64,000 nt of DNA, from contig JALJPK010000007.1 of assembly GCA_022968985.1 (NCBI GenBank), positions 1-64,000 of the forward strand, in the 5' to 3' direction. Below the pieces are notes generated by a model that was given only the letters and a program-made list of their open reading frames with translations, was not told the origin of the DNA and did no database searches. A program made the position numbers and the translations under genes. Shown here piece by piece: positions 17,673 through 26,845 of this stretch. Every line of letters begins with the position of its first letter. Position 1 is the first letter of the stretch. Source of the DNA: Pseudomonadales bacterium (GTDB taxonomy: Bacteria; Pseudomonadota; Gammaproteobacteria; Pseudomonadales; Natronospirillaceae).

Positions 17673-19007
17673 TTAAAGACCCAGACGTTGATTGTCTTTT
17701 ATCAGCTTAATTAACTCAGTCGATGCACTGTAATTTGAATATTTATGATTTTTAAAAACATCAATTGTTTTATCAATAATGTTATTGATCTGCTTGTCTT
17801 TTAAATTACAGTAATATCCAAACTCAATTAAATCATCACGTGTAAAATCATCTTGTTTAGCATTTAGATTAATTTGATGTTTACTGGTCCATTGCCCCAA
17901 TGGATCATAGGCATAAGTTAAATCAAAAGCTGGTGATAATGACCAGTTTCCTTGTTTGTCCATTAAAAAACCAAAGTTCTTAGTATGATCATCCTGGTTA
18001 CGTCCAATAATATTAAAAACTGCACGTTTAAAAATTTGCGTCACTGCAGATTGGCCAAGATTCATTTGTTTGACTAATAACACTAATTGTTCGTATGAAT
18101 AGGTGCCAGTAGTATCGCGATGGGCATGGGCTAGGGCGCACCAAGAAGCATAATGCAGTTTTTCTAATCGTTTTTTGTTACTGTCCCAATAACGATCAAA
18201 TCGTTCAATTAGAAAATGTACTTTTTTGTCACTGCCTTGAGTATTAATAATTTTGGTAGCTGGAGTGGTTATTCCACATTTGTTTGCAATCTGGAAATAA
18301 TTGTATTCAATTTCAGTCATGCCTTTAGGGTCTTTAGCGTCTCGATCAGAATTACTTTCACTATCAAACTTAATTAAGTAATAACTAAAACCTTCTCCCT
18401 GATCAACAGTGCCATCAAATAAGCTTTCACTTTTATCGTGAGAAATAGCAACTAAAGCTTTCGCTCTAGCACCACCCGCACTAGAACCCACTCGAATAAA
18501 TTTGATGGCTTGTTCGTGATCTTGATTCGATTGAAGATTTTTTGCCAACTCACTTTTATTGTTTAACACCATATCAGCTAGTTGCTCTAAAGAATTCAAA
18601 TCCAACACATTCTTTGGGTCATTACCGTCCAAATTAACCATTGGTACATATTCCAAAGCACCCATTGCTCGATCACCAATATAAGCGAGTCGATCTAAAG
18701 CGGTAATATCTTCAACCGGAATATTTTTTTGCGCCATATACTGATCAATTAAAGAAGATCCGAATTTATCAGGCAAACTATCGGCAAAAATGCCAGGCAA
18801 CCCTTTGAATGTTCGTTCACTGATATCGGTGAATGCATGGAGTTTTTGTTGACGTTTCATTTTGATAGGCGAAATTTCAATTGGGATGGACATCATTTCA
18901 TCTGTGTATTCAAAATAAATAGTAGGACTATCAGCTTTTGCCCAACCAATTACGCCAATTTTAGTTCCCCATAAATACACGTCTAATTGATTAATATCAC
19001 TCATCAT
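17673..19007 (-). CDS. hipA: HipA-family serine/threonine kinase toxin
   Basis: A 444-residue HipA-type toxin. The N-terminal domain (VYLWGTKIGVIGWAKADSP) is followed by the kinase core: the Gly/Ser-rich loop (RVGSSAGGARAKALVAI), FLIERFDRYW, the catalytic segment GRNQDDHTKNFGFLMD and the metal-binding PAFDLTYAYDP. HipA kinases phosphorylate targets such as glutamyl-tRNA synthetase (known for E. coli HipA) and cause growth arrest. The start overlaps the end of the antitoxin gene (ATGATGAG), so the two are translationally coupled. All key residues appear intact, so it is likely active and held in check by the upstream HTH protein. Confidence 0.92.
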   Translation of the reverse strand: MMSDINQLDVYLWGTKIGVIGWAKADSPTIYFEYTDEMMSIPIEISPIKMKRQQKLHAFTDISERTFKGLPGIFADSLPDKFGSSLIDQYMAQKNIPVEDITALDRLAYIGDRAMGALEYVPMVNLDGNDPKNVLDLNSLEQLADMVLNNKSELAKNLQSNQDHEQAIKFIRVGSSAGGARAKALVAISHDKSESLFDGTVDQGEGFSYYLIKFDSESNSDRDAKDPKGMTEIEYNYFQIANKCGITTPATKIINTQGSDKKVHFLIERFDRYWDSNKKRLEKLHYASWCALAHAHRDTTGTYSYEQLVLLVKQMNLGQSAVTQIFKRAVFNIIGRNQDDHTKNFGFLMDKQGNWSLSPAFDLTYAYDPLGQWTSKHQINLNAKQDDFTRDDLIEFGYYCNLKDKQINNIIDKTIDVFKNHKYSNYSASTELIKLIKDNQRLGL

Positions 19008-19338
19008 TACCCCACTTAATTTCGTTTAATTTTTTAGATTGAGTAGGTTTGCGCACTCTTTTCTTTTTGATAACGTCTGATTTTTCAAAAGTAATTTTTT
19101 CAGGCAGTTCAAACAAAGCTTCTAACTTATCAAGCTCCCCAACGCCTCTTAAAATAGAAATAAGTCCGTCTAACCGTATGGCATTTTTATTATGAGTGAA
19201 CCGGTTAACCGTGAGTTTATTGGTACCGCCTTGTTCACAAACTTGATCCACGGTTAAATTTTTAAATAAACGTAATTGCTCAAACTGTTTGCCTAAATCT
19301 TCCATAATTTGGACATCGGTCATTAGGTGATATTTCAT
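18997..19338 (-). CDS. hipB: HipB-like HTH antitoxin
   Basis: A 113-residue Xre-type DNA-binding protein from the ATG at 19338 (MKYHLMTDVQIMEDLGKQF). The helix-turn-helix is DQVCEQGGTNKLTVNRFTHN, with a basic tail rich in KKKRVRKPTQSKK. A further upstream ATG at 19368 lies inside the operator palindrome, so it is not used here. It precedes and overlaps hipA. The two palindromes in front are its probable autoregulatory operators. Confidence 0.85.
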   Translation of the reverse strand: MKYHLMTDVQIMEDLGKQFEQLRLFKNLTVDQVCEQGGTNKLTVNRFTHNKNAIRLDGLISILRGVGELDKLEALFELPEKITFEKSDVIKKKRVRKPTQSKKLNEIKWGNDE

Positions 19339-19361
19339 AATATGTCTACCACTGCTGATAA

Positions 19362-19417
19362 GTATCATTAATGATACCTTATATGGATTATTTGCACTTT
19401 AAGTATCATTAATGATA
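19362..19417. promoter_or_regulatory. Two hip operators
   Basis: GTATCATTAATGATAC (19362-19377) and TATCATTAATGATA (19404-19417) are near-identical palindromes spaced 41 bp centre to centre (four helical turns) directly upstream of hipB. This matches the multi-operator layout of hipBA promoters, where HipB dimers bind. Confidence 0.75.
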
Positions 19418-19613
19418 GTTATTAATCTAGTATATATCAAGATTTAGTTAACTTTTTACTACAAATTAAGTGTGATGGGAAATTGAGAAACGATAGAAAG
19501 GAAACATTTAAAAAAGACGCAACATAGTTGCGAAAAAGAAGAATAAATCCATTAAGTGCAGACAGACAGGCATTTAACAAACATAACAAATAATATTAAA
19601 GGAGATTCATAAT

Positions 19614-19929
19614 ATGTGCCTATCAAATGTGCCTATCAAATATAGTACGCGAAAAAGAAATGACAAACCGTCGAATCATTAAAGAAACGGCATTTAAATT
19701 AATAGAAATACTCCAAATTGTTGATTCTGAATTTTCCTACCATTTGTTGGGTTATCCATATTTAACACTCATAAAGGGCGTTTCTTAATGGTTAATGGAT
19801 AACAGGCTTGAGGAAACCATTGAAGAGCAAGATCAATTTTTGAATGAGTTATCGGATGAATTAAGAAAAGTACTCACAGATAGAGCGCATGAACTAAAAA
19901 TGCCTTGGTTGATTGGTGGAGATAATTAA
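19614..19929 (+). pseudogene. Decayed member of the MPW small-protein family
   Basis: Two lesions are visible. A 13-bp tandem duplication of ATGTGCCTATCAA at the start puts the first ATG (19614, with AAAGGAG in front) out of frame with the body; the second ATG (19627) is in frame. An in-frame TAA follows at 19786-19788, where the intact relatives have Lys or Gln. Otherwise it reads as RRIIKETAFKLIEILQIVDSE and ends HELKMPWLIGGDN, clearly related to the two intact genes at 26542 and 26846. Confidence 0.8.
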
Positions 19930-20382
19930 ATGCAATGTTAAAACGGTAAGACCTGCGCGTTTTACACTTTCTCTAAAAGTATAAATTTACGTCTATATTA
20001 TCTTGAGCTTCAATTGTTTTGCTGAAATTTAAAACCTTAATTATGAATGTCTACGTTCTGTTTCTTGCTTAATCTTCAAATATCTCAAAGAAACACCAGA
20101 CCTTAAGATAGTCTGCATCAATAACAGTCCTCAATCACCATTAATATCCAACTATCTATTTTAATGCACCTATTTCAACGGTGAATTCAGATGTTAGATT
20201 TCAGTAGAAAGACCATTAACAACATTTAAAGTACTTTATAGTTGTCACCACCCCATCTAAATATTGTCACAAATTGAAATTCCTAAATTTATAAACATTG
20301 TGTTAAATCAACAAAACACTGATTTCCAAGAAAAACAAAGAACATAAAATAACGGTTAGGCCTGCAAATCACCTATCAAATA
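19930..20382. other. Intergenic stretch, no gene seen
   Basis: Starts with a weakened copy of the terminator found at 28945 (AAAACGG...CTGCGCGTTTTAC) and continues as AT-rich sequence with many short broken frames. Nothing else could be supported. Confidence 0.5.
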
Positions 20383-20438
20383 ACCATATTTATGGTAAAT
20401 CACATAACATTAACCATATTATTACCATATATACGGTA
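20383..20438. promoter_or_regulatory. hipBST operators
   Basis: ACCATATTTATGGT (20383-20396) is a perfect palindrome; TACCATATATACGGTA (20423-20438) is a near-palindrome of the same type, and a single half site ACCAT lies between them. They stand 70-120 bp before hipB and are the likely binding sites of the HTH protein. Confidence 0.6.
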
Positions 20439-20504
20439 CTTTATACTTGTGAATTCCACTTTAATACTATATATTCAATATTTAACACACATTATACCAA
20501 TATT

Positions 20505-20825
20505 ATGGCAAACAAACCCTCGCAGCATTTAGACCAAATTATTAATGAACTGGCCGTTATCAAACAACAAGTTGAGAAGATGGACTTAGAAAACAAAATG
20601 ATCCAAGGCAATAAAAATTGGGTTCCTTTCATTGAGATCCCCCAATTGATTAAGCTCAAACGATTAGCCGATGAGTTATCAATCGATGAGTTTGCAATAC
20701 AACTTGGTATTAACTCTAAAACATTACGAAAAATTGAAAACCCAAAAACCATTCAATCGACGTCAATGAATTCATTATTACTGGTGTGTGAGCATCTTGG
20801 TATTGAATTGTATGCTAAAGGGTAG
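20505..20825 (+). CDS. hipB: HipB of a HipBST three-part toxin-antitoxin system
   Basis: A 106-residue Xre-type regulator: an N-terminal coiled helix (LDQIINELAVIKQQVEKMD), then the helix-turn-helix ADELSIDEFAIQLGINSKTL and a C-terminal helix. It is the first gene of a tight operon with hipS and hipT. In the characterised E. coli HipBST system HipB binds DNA and boosts neutralisation while HipS is the true antitoxin. The operators at 20383-20438 suggest autoregulation. Confidence 0.85.
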   Translation: MANKPSQHLDQIINELAVIKQQVEKMDLENKMIQGNKNWVPFIEIPQLIKLKRLADELSIDEFAIQLGINSKTLRKIENPKTIQSTSMNSLLLVCEHLGIELYAKG

Positions 20826-20829
20826 AGCG

Positions 20830-21150
20830 ATGCGTAAAGCAAAAGTACTGTTTAAAAAACACAATGCTGGGGTATTAATTGAAAATGAACAGGGTTATGA
20901 GTTTACTTATTATCCAGAATATTTATTAAGTAAAGGCGAACCCATTGGATTTCACTTTCCTTTGCAATATGAATCATTTAAAAATCAAACGTTATTTCCA
21001 TTATTTAGCAACTTAACCTCAGAAGGGTGGTTACGTGATATTCAAACACATCAACAAAAGCTCAACGATGAATTCACCTTATTAATCAATTATGGTAACG
21101 ATCTAATTGGCGCTATTTCACTGATCGAAATAAAAAATGGAGAAATATAA
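20830..21150 (+). CDS. hipS: HipS antitoxin (HipA N-subdomain-like)
   Basis: A 106-residue protein matching only the N-terminal subdomain of HipA: AGVLIENEQGYEFTYYPEYL, then GFHFPLQYESFKNQTLFPLFSN (position of the HipA fold before the kinase). In HipBST this small protein is the antitoxin that blocks the separate kinase HipT. ATG 20830 is chosen over earlier frame-open codons because AAAGGG stands 7 bases before it and it begins just after the hipB stop. It overlaps the possible hipT ATG by 14 bases. Confidence 0.85.
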   Translation: MRKAKVLFKKHNAGVLIENEQGYEFTYYPEYLLSKGEPIGFHFPLQYESFKNQTLFPLFSNLTSEGWLRDIQTHQQKLNDEFTLLINYGNDLIGAISLIEIKNGEI

Positions 21151-22132
21151 AGTGATTAATCAACAACCATTAAAAAGATTATTAGTGAAACTAAACCATG
21201 ATACAAACAATATTGAATCATTAAGTTTTACAAGAGAGGAATTTTTCCAAAATAAAATACGTTATGCACAAGGAATGTCCATATCGGGTATGCAACAAAA
21301 AATAAGCCTTAAATATGTGAACGGTAATTACGAACCTTGTAACGCAGAAGGCGAATATATTTTAAAACCATCACAAGAAGGATTGAGATTCAGCGCAGAA
21401 AATGAGTATTGTGCCATGTTAATTAGTCAATATTACAAGATTAAAACCGCTGAATGTTCACTAGTTAAATTTAAAGACTCAACTGAAAATGCATACATTA
21501 CAAAACGATTTGATCGTGACATTCATAATATCCGTATTGCACAAGAAGATATGAACTCAATTTTTAATCTGTCTGCAAGAGATATCAATAACAAAATATC
21601 AAAAAACTACGAAACAGTTATCAACAAAATTATAGAAGTAACTGGCAGAAAACCACCCGCTATAGAATTATTAAAAAGGATTATGTTTTCATACTTAATT
21701 AGCAACAGTGATTTACATCTTAAAAATATAAGTGTCATTTATAATGAAAAAATAGGTTACAGCCTAAGTCCGTCATATGATTTATTAATGATTAACTCGC
21801 TACTAGAATATAACGAAAATAAAGAACAAACTTCAATGGCATGTGGACTTTTATGTGATGAAGAAAATACAGATGTAATAGAGGATGAATATTTCACTGA
21901 GCATTTTGAACATTATGGATTTTATACAGGGCATGACTTTTTAGAATTAGCTAAAAGACTCAACATAAACAAAAAAGTGGTCAGCACAATCGTTCAAGAT
22001 TTTTACATTAAATTATCTGGTGCCATTGAAATAATAGAACAATCCTTAATGCCTGAACAAATGAAACAACAAGCCATAAACGATATAAAAACAAGAATGA
22101 AAGTGCTACAAATTGGTGTGATTGAAGATTAA
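21137..22132 (+). CDS. hipT: HipT kinase toxin (short HipA-like)
   Basis: A HipA-like kinase without the N-terminal subdomain, 331 residues, typical of HipT (335 in E. coli O127, where it phosphorylates tryptophanyl-tRNA synthetase). The phosphate-binding loop is GMSISGMQQK, containing the S-I-S pair that is autophosphorylated in HipT. ILKPS, ITKRFDRD, the catalytic loop SNSDLHLKNIS and PSYDLLM are all intact. Two starts are possible: ATG 21137 (overlapping hipS, no clear ribosome site) or GTG 21152 (GGAG 9 bases before it). It is followed at once by the 188-bp terminator-bearing repeats. Confidence 0.88.
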   Translation: MEKYKVINQQPLKRLLVKLNHDTNNIESLSFTREEFFQNKIRYAQGMSISGMQQKISLKYVNGNYEPCNAEGEYILKPSQEGLRFSAENEYCAMLISQYYKIKTAECSLVKFKDSTENAYITKRFDRDIHNIRIAQEDMNSIFNLSARDINNKISKNYETVINKIIEVTGRKPPAIELLKRIMFSYLISNSDLHLKNISVIYNEKIGYSLSPSYDLLMINSLLEYNENKEQTSMACGLLCDEENTDVIEDEYFTEHFEHYGFYTGHDFLELAKRLNINKKVVSTIVQDFYIKLSGAIEIIEQSLMPEQMKQQAINDIKTRMKVLQIGVIED

Positions 22133-22139
22133 TTAAATT

Positions 22140-22618
22140 CTCATTTGACTGCCATTTGACTGGGGCTGTATATATTTTAATCAAACGACCTGTAACCCCC
22201 ATAATTACTAGGGTTGTTTTTTGATTCTCATTTGACTGGCTAAACTTTTAGATGTAAATAATAATGTTTTATGCATAAAAACCTCGAAAAACATCATGTT
22301 TTAGTGCTCAAATGTTAACGTTAAAATCTCATTTGACTGCCATTTGACTGGGACTGTATATATTTTATTCAAACGACCAGTAACCCCCATAATTAATAGG
22401 GTTGTTTTTTGATTCTCATTTGACTGGCTAAACTTTTAGATGTAATTAATAATTATTGATGCATAAAAACCTCGAAATACATCATGTTTTAGTGCCCAAA
22501 TGTTAATGTTAAAATCTCATTTGACTGCCATTTGACTGGGCTTGTATATATTTCAATCAAACGACCTGTAACCCCCATAACTACTAGGGTTGTTTTTTGA
22601 TTCTCATTTGACTGGCTA
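22140..22618 (+). repeat. 188-bp tandem repeats, each with an intrinsic terminator
   Basis: Units begin at 22140, 22328 and 22516, exactly 188 bp apart; the third is cut after about 100 bp. Each starts CTCATTTGACTGCCATTTG and contains CATTTGACTG three times (offsets 0, 13 and about 88). Each also holds a hairpin with arms AACCC and GGGTT followed by GTTTTTT, an intrinsic terminator on the plus strand. The units differ at a few per cent of positions. A strongly diverged copy lies at 24209-24350 beyond the next gene. The array might be a recombination-generated cassette boundary; function unknown. Confidence 0.85.
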
Positions 22619-22751
22619 GTGTTTCTAGGTAAAATTTTCTACTGAAAGTAACCTCCAGAAAGGATTTAATGTTAATGTGGGTAACATAATCATTTCTATA
22701 TATTTGATATATTGAATAAATGCATTTAAAAAGACCAAATGAGAAAAAATA

Positions 22752-24204
22752 ATGCCAATTGAACAAACTTTAGAACAGCTATTGTCTCTTTTAAAAGAAT
22801 TATGCAACCTGCCAAACGAAACTGAATGGGTGGAATTTAAGCATAATAATTTTGAGACACAGATGATTGGTGAATATATATCAGCCCTATCTAATTCTGC
22901 AGCTTTAATTGGAAAACAATCGGCATATATGGTTTGGGGCGTTGAAGATACCAGCCAAAAAATCATTGGCACTTCATTCAAACCTTCAAGAAATTGAAAG
23001 TTGGCTGTTACAAAAAATGACACCCAAGATTGATTTTAGATTTTATGAATTTGAAACTAATCAAAATATCCCAATAGTCATCCTAGAAATTCAAGCTGCG
23101 ACTCACACTCCCGTTCAATTCGATGGCAAAGAACATATTAGAGTAGGGTCTTATAAAAAAAACCTTAATGAATTTAAAGAAAAAGAACGTAAATTATGGC
23201 GTATTTTTGATAAGACGGCATTTGAATACCGTATTGCTGCAGAAAATGTAATTAGTGAAAATGTATTAAAATTAATTGATTATCCTGCATATTTTGACCT
23301 TACAAATCAATCTTTACCTGAAGGTCGTGAAGGAATTTTGGAAGCACTATCAAGAGAAAGGTTCATAACAAAAACAGTTAATGGCAATTGGGATATAACG
23401 AATTTAGGTGCCATATTATTTGCTAAAAAACTGCAGGATTTTAGGCATTTAACTCGTAAAGCAGTACGATTAATTCACTATCGAGGCAACAGCCGTGTTG
23501 AAACAATTCGTGAAATTGAAAGTAACAAAGGTTATGCCGCTGGTTACGAAGGTTTAATTGATTACTTAAAAGCAATGCTTCCATCCAATGAAGAAATTGG
23601 AAAAGTATTTCGAAAAGAAGTACCAATGTATCCAGATTTAGCACTGCGTGAATTAGTCGCGAATGCAATAATTCATCAAGACTTTTCATTAACTGGCACT
23701 GGACCAATGATAGAATTGTTTGAAACTAGATTAGAAATTACTAACCCAGGAACACCTTTGGTTGATCCTCAAAGATTTCTAGACTCACCGCCTCAAAGCA
23801 GGAATGAAGCAGTTGCATCATTTATGCGAAGAATTAACATATGCGAAGAACGTGGAACTGGCATTGATAAAGTGGTCTTTCAAACCGAATTATATCAATT
23901 ACCTGCCCCTATATTCGAACAGACTGAAATGCATACAAAATCAATATTATTTGCACATAAAGAATATAAAGAAATGGAAACAGAAGAACGCATAAGGGCT
24001 TGTTATTTACATTGTTGTTTAAAATATGTGAACAGAGAGTCTATGAATAATACGTCTCTTCGCGAGCGATTTAAAATGGAGAAATCAAACAGTGCAATGG
24101 CAAGTAGGGTAATTAAACAAACTATAGATGCAAATTTTATTCGCTTATATGACTCAACTGCAAATAGAAATACATGGCGTTATGTACCTTATTGGGTTAA
24201 ATAA
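22752..24204 (+). pseudogene. AlbA_2 / HATPase_c_4 protein gene, frameshifted
   Basis: The N-terminal part (22752-22997) is an AlbA_2 (Schlafen-type) domain: LPNETEWVEFKHNN, EYISALSNSAALIGKQ, MVWGVEDTSQKIIGTSF. The frame then ends early, and the rest continues in another frame from about 22976 (NLQEIESWLLQKMTPKIDF, later REGILEALSRERF, a GHKL-like ELVANAIIHQDFSLTG, and LEITNPGTPL, EERGTGIDKVV). The break falls between GTSFKPS and NLQEIESWL, where relatives have a few linker residues, so a small deletion is likely. These proteins are putative transcription regulators or ATP-binding proteins, common in islands. It is probably inactive unless frameshifting occurs. It lies between the 188-bp repeats and their diverged copy. 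Confidence 0.75.
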
Positions 24205-24208
24205 ATAT

Positions 24209-24350
24209 CTCATTCGACTCGAGGAGCTGTGAGTATTTTCACTGACTAGGCTCCCCCCAATTATTAATAAAATTGTTCTTAAATTCTCATTTTACTCACT
24301 ATGTTATTAGAAAATAATAGTCAAAAATAACTTCGAAAATAATCCTATTT
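24209..24350 (+). repeat. Diverged copy of the 188-bp repeat
   Basis: CTCATTCGACT at the start, then CCCCCCAATTATTAATAAAATTG, here only partly matching the terminator hairpin of the main array, then AAATTCTCATTTTACTCACTA and ACTTCGAAAATAATC follow in the same order as in the 188-bp units. The same element therefore follows both hipT and the AlbA gene. Confidence 0.55.
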
Positions 24351-24640
24351 TACTAGCCAAAAGAATAATAATAAAATACCCACATTTATTAGACTCTATT
24401 AATTAACGTAACAATGTAACAAATCAGACATTTTACAACTGTCTTTTGTCTACTGTACGGACATTATACAACCCTGTTTTGTACAAACTTAGACATTATA
24501 CAAGGGTGTTCGATGAGTTTATTCAATAAAGCATTCAAGTATCAGGCAGACTAAAGCAGTAAAACTGTTATTCAATAGCAACTTAGTTCAATGTGTACTC
24601 AGACAACTCTAAGTAATATTTTGATGATCCAGTCAAATTT
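24351..24640. repeat. Short direct repeats, possible transposon-end remnant
   Basis: No gene is seen. GACATTTTACAA (about 24426), GACATTATACAA (24468) and GACATTATACAA (24494) are three direct repeats, two of them next to TGTAC words. Repeated protein-binding sites near a TGTAC end are typical of Tn7/Tn5053-like transposon ends, but no transposase gene and no opposite end were found, so this is a weak suggestion. Confidence 0.3.
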
Positions 24641-24694
24641 CCATTTCCATTTCCATTTCCATTTCCATTTCCATTTCCATTTCCATTTCCATTT
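24641..24694 (+). repeat. Hexanucleotide microsatellite (CCATTT)9
   Basis: Nine perfect copies of CCATTT without interruption. It is not inside a recognised gene. Such tracts change length by slippage; here it may simply be neutral, or alter spacing upstream of the integrase operon. Confidence 0.95.
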
Positions 24695-24773
24695 AAAGCG
24701 TATTATTTAACATACCTATATTTCTAATACTATTTTTGCTTAATTTCAATAATTGTCGATCTACAGATTATTT

Positions 24774-24880
24774 TCACTTTTTCGTAGGTCTGCCTTTAGG
24801 CTGTCGTTTTGTTAAATTGAATAATGGTTCTAACGCAATTAAGAGACCTTCCGGTTTGTCACATTTCAAAAATAAATTTA
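24774..24880 (-). pseudogene. 3' remnant of an unknown gene
   Basis: The minus strand reads KCDKPEGLLIALEPLFNLTK then RQPKGRPTKK-stop, a basic AT-hook-like C-terminus. The frame has no start and is broken by a frame change a few codons upstream. The parent gene was not recognised. From 24881 to 25130 nothing else is seen. Confidence 0.3.
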
Positions 24881-25130
24881 TATATTTTCATTCAAATAAT
24901 TTAAATTATCCAATATATATTTCTTATTTAATGCGCCCTTAAAAAGCAAACAAATTTAAGCAAACACATAACAAGTTTACAAAATTACGCGCCAAAACAG
25001 CCAAAAAATGATTCGTCGTCAACCCTATAATCAACCTGTAATCTTCTTATTAAGTCTTAAAACACATTAAAAGTAATTAACTGTTTTTAATGTTTTTAAA
25101 TAAAAAAATTAATTTAATGAGGAATTAAGC

Positions 25131-25340
25131 ATGACCTATTTAACCACAAAAGAACTGGCCGATAAAATAAAATACGAGCCTAGAACAATCCGTAGTTGCC
25201 TTAAAGATTCAGTTCTACTCGAAGGTGTACATTATATCCGACCATTTGGCGGGCGTAAAATATTATACATTTGGGAGAAAGTTGAACAAACAATGTTAGG
25301 TAGTGACACCAAAAATGAATTAATCGTTGGTCTACAATAA
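25131..25340 (+). CDS. Excisionase-like HTH protein
   Basis: A 69-residue protein with an excisionase/AlpA-type helix-turn-helix (LTTKELADKIKYEPRTIRSC) and a winged segment (GVHYIRPFGGRKILYIWE). It has a good ribosome site (GAGGAAT) and ends 11 bases before the integrase gene, so it is the probable directionality factor of that integrase. Confidence 0.8.
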   Translation: MTYLTTKELADKIKYEPRTIRSCLKDSVLLEGVHYIRPFGGRKILYIWEKVEQTMLGSDTKNELIVGLQ

Positions 25341-25351
25341 GGAGTATTAAC

Positions 25352-26530
25352 ATGGCTAAAATTACACAACGCAATGGTTTTTTAGTATTTGATTTTAATT
25401 ATAAAAATACACGCTGTCGTGAATCCACTGTACTACAAGATTCAAACAGCAATCGTAAACGCGCTGAAATAATACTAAATCGAATAACTGCTGAAATTAA
25501 AACAAAAACGTTTGATTATTTAACTTATTTCCCAAAATCAAAAATGGCAAAAAAGTTATTACACAAACAAAATGAAATATCTGAAATTACAAATTCAATT
25601 CCAACGTTAAATGTATTTTGTCACAACTGGTTAAAAGAAATGAAACCTGGATGGAAACAATCGTACATTGATCAGGTAACCCGTAATCTAAATAATTACA
25701 TTCTCATACAGTTTGGAAATTTTAATATTTCAGACATAACAAAATCAATGGTTTTAATGTTTCGTTCCGACCTGACTCAAATAAATGAATTTAGTGGGGG
25801 AAATAAACGAGCATTAGCGCCTGCAACCATTAACAAAATCATCACGTTATTACGCAGCATAATAGAAGAAGCCACTCTACGTTTTGATATTGATTTTAAA
25901 CTGAGCAATATCAAACCCTTAAAAGGCATACGTCCTGACGTACAGCCATTATCAATAAATGAAATTGATAAATTCTTAGAACAAGTACGCCCTGATTTTA
26001 AAGAATATTTTATCACACGATTTTTTACAGGGTTGCGATCAGGTGAGGTGCACGGTTTGCAATGGAAACACATCGACTTTGCAAACAGACAAATCATCAT
26101 CGAACAAGCCTATGGCGAATACGGCATAACCACACCTAAAAACGAATACGCCTATCGTGAGGTTCAAATGTGCCAAATAGTATTTGATGCACTTAAAATT
26201 CAACAAACAAGAACAACACATAAAAACGGATTTGTATTTTCAAACAGTCAGGGTAATGCAATCTCAAGTAATGCAGTGAATGAAAAAATATGGAAACCCA
26301 CATTAAAGTGTTTGAATTTTCCAGAAAGAAGGGTGTACCAAACCAGGCATACCGCCGCCACATTGTGGTTAGCCTCATGCGAAAATCCAGAATGGATTGC
26401 AAGACAGCTAGGGCACAGTAATACACAAATGCTGTTTCGAATATATTCACGATACATTCCAAATGCATTAAGAACAGACGGCGTAGCGTTTAACCAAATG
26501 ATTAAAAACAACATCACAGCCATTAAATAG
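25352..26530 (+). CDS. int: Phage-type integrase with DUF3596 arm-binding domain
   Basis: A 392-residue tyrosine integrase. The N-terminus (ITQRNGFLVFDFNYKNTRCRE down to TFDYLTYFPKS) is a DUF3596-type arm-binding domain, followed by a SAM-like core-binding domain. Catalytic residues: R229 (TGLRSGEVHGL), Y329-x-x-R332-H333 (YQTRHTAATLW, Tyr at the usual His), H355 (LGHSNTQ) and nucleophile Y365 (RIYSRY). It forms an operon with the upstream excisionase-like gene and the two MPW genes downstream (12-base gap). It presumably drives integration and excision of an element in this part of the window. No attachment site or tRNA was recognised nearby. Confidence 0.9.
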   Translation: MAKITQRNGFLVFDFNYKNTRCRESTVLQDSNSNRKRAEIILNRITAEIKTKTFDYLTYFPKSKMAKKLLHKQNEISEITNSIPTLNVFCHNWLKEMKPGWKQSYIDQVTRNLNNYILIQFGNFNISDITKSMVLMFRSDLTQINEFSGGNKRALAPATINKIITLLRSIIEEATLRFDIDFKLSNIKPLKGIRPDVQPLSINEIDKFLEQVRPDFKEYFITRFFTGLRSGEVHGLQWKHIDFANRQIIIEQAYGEYGITTPKNEYAYREVQMCQIVFDALKIQQTRTTHKNGFVFSNSQGNAISSNAVNEKIWKPTLKCLNFPERRVYQTRHTAATLWLASCENPEWIARQLGHSNTQMLFRIYSRYIPNALRTDGVAFNQMIKNNITAIK

Positions 26531-26541
26531 GAATTAAAATC

Positions 26542-26841
26542 ATGAAAATTTCAAATACTGTAATTGAGACAAGAAGAAAAAACAAAAAAATCATTAGAGA
26601 AATGGCTATTAAATTAGTTGTACGAGTTAAAATTGTCGACTCTCCTATCTCAAGTTATCTATTAGGTTATTCTGATTTAACACACATTGAAGCTGTATCT
26701 AAATGGATCACCAAAAACTGGAAAGCTGAAACTATAAAGTTGCAGGATCAGTTTTTAAATACGTTAGAATCTGAAATAAAAAATGTGTTAATTAAAAATG
26801 CACATAAAATGGAAATGCCTTGGATCATTGGTGAGTTGTAA
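26542..26841 (+). CDS. MPW-family small protein 1
   Basis: A 99-residue protein of unknown function directly after the integrase gene. The pattern is a basic N-terminus, then AIKLVVRVKIVDSPISSYLLGY, SKWITKNW, a helical stretch and the C-terminal signature HKMEMPWIIGEL. Paralogs: 26846 (intact), 19614 (decayed) and 28860 (fragment). Four relatives in one window, two next to an integrase, suggest a small accessory partner of this integrase type. The role is not known. Confidence 0.75.
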   Translation: MKISNTVIETRRKNKKIIREMAIKLVVRVKIVDSPISSYLLGYSDLTHIEAVSKWITKNWKAETIKLQDQFLNTLESEIKNVLIKNAHKMEMPWIIGEL

Positions 26842-26845
26842 TTAA

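Noticed and set aside
22140-22618. CRISPR array or integron attC cluster
   Set aside because: The repeat unit is 188 bp without spacers, and the attC core sites were not found.
24736-24942. Plus-strand 68-codon gene
   Set aside because: The minus strand carries a more protein-like basic C-terminus, and this frame has no ribosome site.
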